Assembly: GCA_036346395.1 (NCBI GenBank)
Contig: CM070596.1
Coordinates: forward strand, 18,018,177-18,082,176
Direction: 5' to 3'
Origin: Hsuehochloa calcarea
Lineage: Eukaryota; Streptophyta; Magnoliopsida; Poales; Poaceae
DNA: 64,000 nucleotides
Positions within the stretch are counted from its first letter, which is position 1, and each line of letters starts with the position of its first letter. Below are positions 57,198 through 64,000 of this stretch, piece by piece. Made by a program: the position numbers and the translations under genes. A model generated the notes under the pieces. The model ran no database searches and was not told the origin of the DNA. It saw nothing but the letters and a program-made list of their open reading frames with translations.

Positions 57198-57203
57198 CAC
57201 GTG
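57198..57203 (+). promoter_or_regulatory. G-box CACGTG
   Basis: ATCCACGTGTGGC, 150 bp upstream of the TROL start codon. G-boxes are common in light-responsive chloroplast genes. Confidence 0.45.
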
Positions 57204-57352
57204 TGGCCCTCCCACTGGCTGCCCCCTCCCAGCTCACCCCCTTCCTCATCTCCCCCGGACCCGCTCCTCCGTGCGACTACTTGTCTCCGCTTCCTAAACC
57301 CCGCGCCACCGCTCCCGCCGACATCGCCGGAGTCCAGGCCACCCGTTATGCA

Positions 57353-57984
57353 ATGGCTGTCATCCTCTCCTCCCCCGCGCCAACGCCGCTGACCTCCCCG
57401 CACGCCCGTGCCCGGAGGCCAAGGGAGGCGCCCCTCCCGAGAAGCCTCCTACAGGGCCACCTCCTCCGCGTAGGCCTCGCGGGCCTCTTCGGCCTCGCGC
57501 GTGGCGGCGGCGCCCTCGCCGCGCCGCTCTCCTACGAGGAGACGCTGCGGCTGTCGACTGACTCCGGCGGGGGCGGGGGCGGGGGCGGAGGCGGAGGCGG
57601 CGGGGGGTTCGAGCTCGCCCTCCCGGACCTCGGCCTCGACGGGATCGTGGACTTCGTAACGCAGAACCCGCTCGTCGCCGCCGCCGGCGTCGCCGCTGTC
57701 GCACTCCCGCTGGTCATCTCGCAGCTGCTCGGCGGTGCCTCCAAGCCCTATGCCGTCGTGTCCGCGAGCGCCGCGTACCGGAGGCTGCTCGAGGAGCCCG
57801 ACGCTCAGCTCGTCGACATGAGGCCGCTCAAGGACGCCCGGGAGGTCGGCTCGGCGGACCTCCGGGAGGCCAAGAAGAAGGCGGTGGCCGTGCCGTACGA
57901 CGGGGAGGACAAGAACGGATTCTTGAAGAAGCTCGCGCTGAGGTTTAAGGACTCCGAGAACACCACATTGATCATCCTTGACAA
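57353..57984 (+). CDS. TROL: TROL exon 1
   Basis: 210 codons plus AA; donor GTGAGG at 57985 (phase 2). The frame is open upstream to 57053, but I chose ATG 57353 (context GCAATGGC) because it starts a typical chloroplast transit peptide rich in Ser, Pro and Arg. An out-of-frame ATG lies 5 nt upstream. APLSYEETLRLS marks the mature part. The rhodanese domain starts near AYRRLLEEPDAQLVDMRP and continues to FKDSENTTLIILD. Confidence 0.92.
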
Positions 57985-59693
57985 GTGAGGGCCTCAAGTT
58001 TTTTTGTTTGGTAATTGTAAATTTGCAATGTGTTCGGTTATTTTCTGTGTTAACTAGTTAGTCTATGGTCTGGGTTCATATCAGGAAAAAGAAAACCAAT
58101 TTTTCTGTATTTTATAGCAAACAGCTAGTCGAGGGAATAGTGTTGTGTTAAGTTCTCAAAATAAAAAGATAACTGGAAAATTATAATCCGTTTCCCACGT
58201 TTTTTGCCGATCAAAGACTAAAGTCCAAAGAACTAGTTAGTTGCTTAAGTCCTCACAGGTTTTTGGTTGAGTCCTGTATATCTGATACTCTACACGTGCT
58301 CATTCACTTATGGATAATGATGCTGCCAGCAGTCAGTAATCAGCACCTAGCTAATGCTTCTATATTGTGTGGAGAAGTTTATTCTTGTAATACATTGGCT
58401 GTTGATCAAGATGTCACACTGATAGAACAGTGAAAAATAAGTCATTGTAGAAAAGGAGAAAAGATGGTTTACATCCAGGAAAAACCAAAACCGTTCTTAG
58501 TTTACTGGATAAATGTAAATGTTGTAGATAGCTATAATTCGAACACTGATTATTTATTGGAATGGAGTTTTGGTAGGTAAATAGGTACTGCAATTACAGT
58601 GTCATCATTTTAAGAATGGACATTTCAGTTCCAATGCTCCACGAAGAGGCAGCACATATTTAATCCTACATTGTTGTCCTTGAAAAGGAACACCGAGCAA
58701 TGTGATATGCTCGGAATTATCAACATTTCTATTCTGAAGAAGAATGAGCTCATGCTTATCACAAGAAATTTGCAAAGAATGGTTGACTTGTCATTCTTCC
58801 GTCACCAGAGCACGATTCAATTTCTTTGTCCTTGCAAACACTTACGTGAATAATATGGAAACCAGGTTTGATGGGAACTCTGAGCTAGTTTCTGAGCTTG
58901 TCACAGCCAATGGTTACAAAGCTGCTTACGCGGTGAAGGATGGTGCTGAAGGACGTCAAGGATGGCTGGTATTTACGCTCTACCTGGATTGATTTCACCG
59001 CGAACTTGCATTTATATTCATTCAACAAAATGTCACCATTTGCTAGTGAATTCTACTGCAGAGCAGTAATCTTCCCTGGACTGCTCCTAAGAAGGGATTC
59101 AGTTTCGACTTTGGCGATCTATTTGGGGTGAGTTATCAACATGACCTTTTGCAGCTAACTCACTTCGTTTAGATTTAATTTCTTTGTGTAATATGGTCAC
59201 GATGCCATGCTTTCGTTGATTGAAATTTATGTGACTGTTCAATGCTGACTATGATGTGTAAACTTTCAGGATGGTTCAGATGGTTTGCCTGTCACAATTG
59301 GTCTTGCTGCAGCCACTGGTTTGGGATTACTTGCCTACACAGAGGTTAGTAATACAAGTGTTTTCATGTCTTTAGGAGTTGCTTCCGTTTTCGTACAAAT
59401 CATGTATGATCTATGCTGCAGATAGAGACTGTGCTGCAGTTTTTAGGGTCAGCTGCCATTATCCAGCTGGTGACAAGCAAGCTCTTGTATGGTGAGGTGC
59501 GGATTTCATTCTTCTCTTCTCAATGGACTTAAGAGATGTGAACAACTTTGTTCCTTTAGACCGAAGAAGCTTTTCTACGACCAACTTTTAAACCTATTTG
59601 TACCTCTCACAGGACCGAAAGAACACCCTACAACAGGTTGATGACTTCTTCAACAAAAAGGTTGCTCCAAAGGAGCTTGTTGATGAAATTAAG
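57353..59693 (+). CDS. TROL: TROL, thylakoid rhodanese-like protein, six exons visible, last exon missing
   Basis: Nuclear gene for a chloroplast thylakoid membrane protein that tethers ferredoxin-NADP reductase (FNR) and so steers electrons at photosystem I. Exons: 57353-57984, 58866-58968, 59062-59127, 59270-59344, 59422-59496, 59613-59693, all with GT-AG introns and consistent phases, 344 codons in total. Order of parts: transit peptide, poly-Gly tract, membrane segment (LVAAAGVAAVALPLVISQLL), stromal-side rhodanese domain (about residues 140-245), second membrane segment (PVTIGLAAATGLGLLAYTE), then VDDFFNKKVAPKELVDEIK. The rhodanese active-site Cys is replaced by Asp (ILDKFDGNSE), as in Arabidopsis TROL, so it is not a sulfurtransferase. 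The expected final exon, with the proline-rich PEPE region and the FNR-binding ITEP motif, is not seen up to 64000; downstream sequence is retrotransposon. Confidence 0.94.
57565..57607. repeat. Poly-glycine codon repeat in TROL exon 1
   Basis: GGC/GGG/GGA codons encode about 14 consecutive Gly between LSTDS and FELALPD. GC-rich and likely to vary in length between accessions. Confidence 0.9.
58866..58968 (+). CDS. TROL: TROL exon 2
   Basis: Acceptor ACCAG ends at 58865. The first G completes the Lys codon, then FDGNSELVSELV, GYKAAYAVKDGAEG and RQGWL follow, the end of the rhodanese domain. Donor GTATTT at 58969. Confidence 0.93.
59062..59127 (+). CDS. TROL: TROL exon 3
   Basis: Acceptor CTGCAG ends at 59061; 22 codons SSNLPWTAPKKGFSFDFGDL plus FG; donor GTGAGT at 59128. 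Arabidopsis has a related NSSLPW segment here. Confidence 0.9.
59270..59344 (+). CDS. TROL: TROL exon 4
   Basis: Acceptor TTTCAG ends at 59269; 25 codons, beginning DGSDGLPVTIGLAAATGLG, the start of the second membrane segment; donor GTTAGT at 59345. Confidence 0.92.
59422..59496 (+). CDS. TROL: TROL exon 5
   Basis: Acceptor CTGCAG ends at 59421; 25 codons IETVLQFLGSAAIIQLVTSK plus LLYGE, the hydrophobic end of the membrane region; donor GTGCGG at 59497. Confidence 0.92.
59613..59693 (+). CDS. TROL: TROL exon 6, last one visible
   Basis: Acceptor CTCACAG ends at 59612; 27 codons starting DRKNTLQQVDDFFNKKVAPK and ending LVDEIK; donor GTAGCT at 59694. No stop codon occurs in frame, so a further exon is required. 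Confidence 0.92.
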
Positions 59694-60850
59694 GTAGCTA
59701 GCCATCTTCTTGAATATTTAGTGTTAAATGTGATATTGATTAATAGATTCAAGTTCACTTCTCATAGAAAGTGTGGCCATGCATGAATCAGTTAATTTAT
59801 AGTTTAGTTGAGTGCTCAGCAGGCACGTCCTAGAAAATAAACTCCACGGACTAAAACCAAATAGATAACTGCAGTAGCTATGCCTTATCTTTGTAATTTT
59901 CATTTCTTTCTTAGCTAGTATGTTTTTGTTGGACGTTTCAAGAATGTCAAAAACCAACAGCAGGAAGCATGCATCTATTGAGTTGGACTAGATTTTTTTG
60001 AAAAATCACCTGGGCTATTGGTTCCTTTTCTGGCTGATGTACTCTGGCTCAATGTTTATGGACGATTTGCACTAGTGATGATTGAGTGTTATTGTTGTAA
60101 TTAGAAACATTATTTCTCAAGATTGTATGAAAGAAAAGGCAAAAAGTGATTAAACTTTCCCGTCCTTACTAGCCTTTCCCAGAAACCAACCACAACCTAG
60201 TTGCCAACTATTCATATTACTGTATCAGATACAACTGATTCTGAATATCATGGTTCCCTATTGGTATGGTGAGCAAGATGCATATAGTGCAACTAAAAAT
60301 GGTGAAGAAATATAAGAAAATTTATATGGCATTTAGCAGGTTGTTTTGCTGGTTAATGTATACCCACATCTTAGCAAGCTTTCCTTGAAGAGGTATGTCG
60401 GACTTGGATTTAGAATCCTCTGTGATCTCACTGCACTATTTGCTGGATCAGTAGATAGTACTAACAGATGCATCACTGAATCATTTCATACAGGACGTAA
60501 ACTGTACCATACATTAGTTACAAAACATCAGAGTTCACATAAACTACATCAGGTCAAGTTTACAATAAGGCGATCAGGCCAAAAGGATAGATTACATAAA
60601 AGCGGAAGCAAAAGAGGAAAGCACGTCTCGCTACAGGCAAGCGACAGGTAACCTGTGTGCGACTGATATTACCTAAAAACTTGGATAATATTAGTGCAAG
60701 CACCGACTTAGTCGGCCAAACTGGGATGAGACCTAGGCCACTAGAGCCTAATCTAATCTCCATCGTCTCGTTTGCCATCAGCTCCTAGAACATCGTAATA
60801 TGTGTAGTGCCTTTGGTCCATAACTCTGAGGGATTTTGGGAGCGAGAGTG
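59694..60850. other. TROL terminal intron or broken 3' region
   Basis: AT-rich with no exon matching the proline-rich TROL tail. The small frame at 60346-60651 has no family features. If the gene is intact, this is the start of an intron longer than 4.3 kb. Confidence 0.5.
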
Positions 60851-61535
60851 AGCACACGCAACAGTGCTCCGCGAGCCAACTTACAGAATACAATAGTTAT
60901 ACATGCAAGGTTTAACAAGAATGGCTCAGGTTCTTTTATTTACTAAATGTAATATTTTTAACTACAATAATTAGAAACTCCTATGACTTTGCATTTTAAT
61001 CAAACCATATTTTATTAAAGAGGGTGAAGGTGTGTAGTATTTATAGCGGTAGGTTTCATCCACCTGTTACATTATTTCATCCACCATATGCTCAATTTTG
61101 ATTACTAGGGTTACGTCCACCCAACTAACAACACTGGGTTACATCCACCCAGGAAAAATTCAAAATCAGGGTTTCATCTACCCGACAAGTTTTCATCCCA
61201 CCTACAAAGATTTTTAAAATAGAAACTAACTTGAGTAAGTTCTCATGTCCGCCTTTGACCGTGGGCACGGCTGTTCGAATAATTTATACTCTGCAGAGAC
61301 TGAACACTTTACTTACAAGAGATAATCAGCTTGTTTTGCTTTACACGTTTCCTTAGATATGTGAATCAAGGAGATAATCGCACGACCTTTACAATGCACT
61401 CCCAGTGTAAGTTACACCCGCTAAGGTTTCACCTGAGGGTGGTTACATACACAACACCCAGATCCCCTCTTACGTCACATGACGGCTTACACCAGCGGTA
61501 TGACCCGTGTCAGGTGATGAACATTGGGAGCAAAG
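60850..61535 (-). mobile_element. Gypsy LTR fragment, minus strand
   Basis: TTCGAATAATTTATACTCTG then CAGAG..GAACACTTTAC (61273-61312) is the inverse of the conserved LTR segment at 8830-8885 and 43780-43830 (GTGTACAACCTCTGCAGAG). Upstream are several GGTTACATCCACCC/GGTTTCATC.ACCC phrases (61045-61200). The ends are not resolved. Confidence 0.55.
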
Positions 61536-61539
61536 GCGG

Positions 61540-61930
61540 AAGGGAAGAATTAGTTCAGGTGGATGAGGATTACGTCGGAAAGCCGTGGTGGGCGGCGGCT
61601 AGGACGAATCCTAGCCGCCGGTGGGGAACAAGGGAAAGGTTGGCGTATATGAACACTGCGCGGATGAACAGTGCACGTGGGAAAACAGGGAGATGGCGCA
61701 AAGGGGATTGGGTAACTCCCAATCCTTTGCTGATTTTCATTGATTACATATACTGCGTATATAAAGGAATACAAACTAACTTGGAAGGTATTATCCTTCC
61801 TAATGCAAACTTCCCTAATTAATAACTTGGAAGGTATTATCATCCTAATGCAACCTTTCCTAATTTATACTTGCAGATATTAAACTTCCCTAATTGCAAC
61901 TTCCTAATGCGATACATGGGATGCCTAGTT
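61540..61930 (-). mobile_element. Probable LTR of the Reina-like element
   Basis: It lies directly downstream (minus strand) of the pol remnant and has a TATA-like CTTTATATACGC near 61755-61766. A roughly 45-bp direct repeat with TAACTTGGAAGGTATTATC occurs at 61777-61865. Its limits were not fixed. Confidence 0.45.
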
Positions 61931-61935
61931 TGCTG

Positions 61936-64000
61936 CTAGGGCCGGCTGCGCCTCCTCCTTGCGGCGCTGGCCATATACGTGGCCCCACATGATATCTCTC
62001 CCTCTGTTGACAAACAGTTTGTCCTTGAGCTGAAAAGAGGGATAAGACGTCCGAAACGCGACAACATCTTCCTATGATGCATCACCAGCGTGAACTCCTT
62101 CCCATGGAACCGGAATTTGCCACTTATCTCGCGACAGGCGGGCACGTAGCATCTTGGCCGGCGTTGGAATAACCCGGCCGTGAAGGAGGGCGACAATGGT
62201 GGTGGCTCGTTAGGAGGGCGTTGATGCAGCATGACACCGAAACCCGTGCCTGAGGCGTTGCACTCCACGAACTGGGTAGCAATGTCCGGCAACTGGAGTA
62301 CCAGTGCTATGGTCAGTGCCCCCTTCAGTGTGGTAAATGCCGAGTCGGCCTCGGCGGCCCAAACGAAGCCCTCCTTGTGAAGGAGGTGTGTTAGAGGCGC
62401 TGCAATGGTGCCGAAGTCCTTGATGAATTGCCGATAGTAACCGACCAGCCCCAAGAACCTATGGAGAGCGCGCACAGAATGGGGGCATGGCCAATCCCTG
62501 ACGCCGCCACCTTGGAAGGATCCATGGCGACACCCTCGGCCCGGATGACATGGCCAAGGTATGTCATTGAGGTATCCCCAAAAAGGTGCTTAGACTTTTT
62601 GAGAAAAAGCTGTTGTTGTTGGAGACATTGGAGCACCGCCCACACGTGTCGCAGATGATCTGCCCATGATGAACTGTCAATCAAGTTATCGTCAAAGAAC
62701 AGAAGTACAAAACGGCGCAGGTATGGCGAAGAACCTTCTTCATGAGAGCTTGAAAGTTTGTGGGGTGTTGGTTAACCCGAAAGCCATAACAAAAAAAATC
62801 AAATAAGCCCTCATGGGTGCAAAAAGCGCTCTTCTCCACGTCTTCCGGAGCCATCCGAACTTGGTGAAAACCTGCGCAGAGGTCCAGCTTGGTGAAGAAC
62901 CGAGCCGCCTTGAGCTCATCCAGGAGCTCCTCAACCACCGGGATCGAAACTTGTCCTTGATGGTTGTATCATTCAAGGTGCGGTAGTCGACGCAGAAATG
63001 CCAATACACATCCTTTTTCTTGACCAATAGCACGAGCACAGAAAATGCCGAGCTGCTACGCCGAATGATGCCCTTTACCAACATTGTAGAGCATTGCCGC
63101 TCTAGCTCGTCCTTCTGAGTAGCCAGGTATCAGTACGTCCTAACCACCACCGCACTAGTGCCCGGGAGGTGGATGCGATGGTCACGGCCGTGTGGAGGTG
63201 GGAGTCCCTGAGGTTCGTTGAAGACCAGAGCGAATTCCGCGAGTAACTCCTCCATGAGTACCCCCGTGGCCGAAGCTAAGTGGAGGTGTGTCATCGACCG
63301 GGATGGTGCCGGTTGTGCCAAGTGATCTCTCGGCCTTGGCATTGGTAGCGCGTCGTCAGGAGGTTGAAGTCCCAGACGATCGGTCCTAGGGAACGGAACC
63401 ACTAGACCCCAAGGACAATGTCGACACCGCCGAGCGGGATGGTGAGCAAGTCGAGGATGAAGTTTTCCCAGTCGATAGAGATAGGTGTCGCATAGCACAC
63501 CCCGCCGCTCGCCACCTTATCCCCGTTGGCCACGGCTACAGAGGGGCCGGTGCGTGGCGCCATATGCAAGCCCACCTGGGCGATGAGCTCCGCAACGATG
63601 AAGTTATGGTGGAGCTGGAGTCGACCAGGGCCATCAACTGGACACCATTGACCCTCACCGGAAGCTACATCGTTTGGGATTCGCGGATCCCGGAGAGGGT
63701 GAGGAGGGAGATGGCGGCATCCACTCCCACCTCCTCGATGTCGTCCTCCTCTGGTTCCACCTGCAACATAAAGATACGTTGGCAGAAACGCTGGTGTCTG
63801 GGTACAAACTTCGTCGCAGATTGTAGCAAAGAACCTTGCTACGACGTTCCTCCATGTCGATGTGCGTGAGCCACCGGAAAGGCTTGGCCGAGCCCGGCGC
63901 ACCCATGGTAATCATGGAGGGTGCCGTCGAGCTGAAGCTAGATGTCTGCATTCTGACACCGCCGCCGCCATGAGTGGTTTAGGCGCCGCGACTTTGGAGG
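61936..64000 (-). pseudogene. Reina-like gypsy pol remnant, runs off the window
   Basis: Minus-strand pieces in order, from right to left: a gag/protease-like part (63950-63400, with VANGDKVASGG and DWENFILDLLTIPLGGVDIVLG), then LLAEFALVFNEPQGLPPPHG (63260-63190), and reverse transcriptase with VLVLLVKKKD..FCVDYRTLND (63050-62960), VEELLDELKAARFFTKLDLC..FHQVRM (62940-62850), WADHLRHVWAVLQCL and TYLGHVIRAEGVAMDP (62670-62510). RALHRFLGLVGYYRQFIKDF and VECNASGTGFGVML (62470-62210) follow. At least four frame changes occur. The catalytic FDD loop is degraded (AVLYFCSLTIT), RNase H stops early and integrase and chromodomain are missing. Confidence 0.88.

Larger units (their letters stand above)
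56741..57352. promoter_or_regulatory. TROL upstream region
   Basis: The distal part (56741-56940) is remnant sequence with repeated phrases of the type CCGAACTAGCCAAA. From about 56941 it is probably the TROL promoter and leader, pyrimidine-rich from 57180. It carries two CACGTG boxes and no clear TATA box, as is common for nuclear photosynthesis genes. Confidence 0.5.

Noticed and set aside
57053..57352. Upstream 100-codon extension of TROL
   Set aside because: Open by chance in GC-rich leader sequence; residues do not resemble a transit peptide start, and ATG 57353 begins one.
1..64000. A new multigene system
   Set aside because: The host genes (ABA receptor, TROL, cupredoxin exon) are unrelated and spliced separately; everything else is transposon-derived. 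I saw no cluster of unknown genes with shared context.

Overview
The window is plant nuclear DNA from a grass, most likely Oryza or a close relative. It has GT-AG spliced genes, densely nested LTR retrotransposons, CACTA and hAT elements and small MITEs. The two well-preserved host genes look like the rice forms of their families. Species identity is inference. By eye, well over three quarters of the window is transposon-derived.

Layout. 1-14322: an old minus-strand LTR element carrying a plus-strand gypsy solo LTR (320-9494, 5-bp target duplication CTTAC). That solo LTR is itself split by a copia LTR, a gypsy fragment and a second solo LTR. A non-autonomous CACTA element (11165-12998) sits in the same host. 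14323-16573: a directly duplicated block, with different MITEs in its two copies, lying just upstream of the first gene. 16882-19918: a three-exon PYR/PYL/RCAR abscisic acid receptor gene whose exon 2 lacks one base. 22050-27985: hAT elements, including one non-autonomous hAT nested in a decayed autonomous one with a perfect 8-bp duplication. 29079-31165: a clean gypsy solo LTR. 31615-42250: LTR fragments and a minus-strand SIRE/Maximus-like copia element, cut by a 3.1-kb solo LTR. 42251-46308: the LTR, primer site, accessory ORF and gag start of a Tekay/Del-like gypsy element. 46309-50244: a 3.9-kb minus-strand solo LTR. 50483-50654: an orphan first exon of a plantacyanin-like gene. 51078-56740: a MITE and copia and LTR fragments. 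57353-59693: six exons of the chloroplast thylakoid rhodanese-like protein TROL. Its last exon is not in the window and the sequence where it should lie is retrotransposon. 61540-64000: a decayed minus-strand Reina-like gypsy element running off the right edge.

Function. The two main genes are unrelated in pathway: ABA perception, and the membrane tether for ferredoxin-NADP reductase. They are neighbours in a gene-poor region. Their shared story is transposon pressure: a disabled (or mis-sequenced) receptor exon, a TROL gene whose 3' end is displaced by insertions, and a cupredoxin gene reduced to one visible exon. Removal by LTR-LTR recombination has been frequent, since four solo LTRs have recognisable target duplications and no intact full-length element is present. 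I saw no tRNA or rRNA gene, CRISPR array or coherent novel multigene system.
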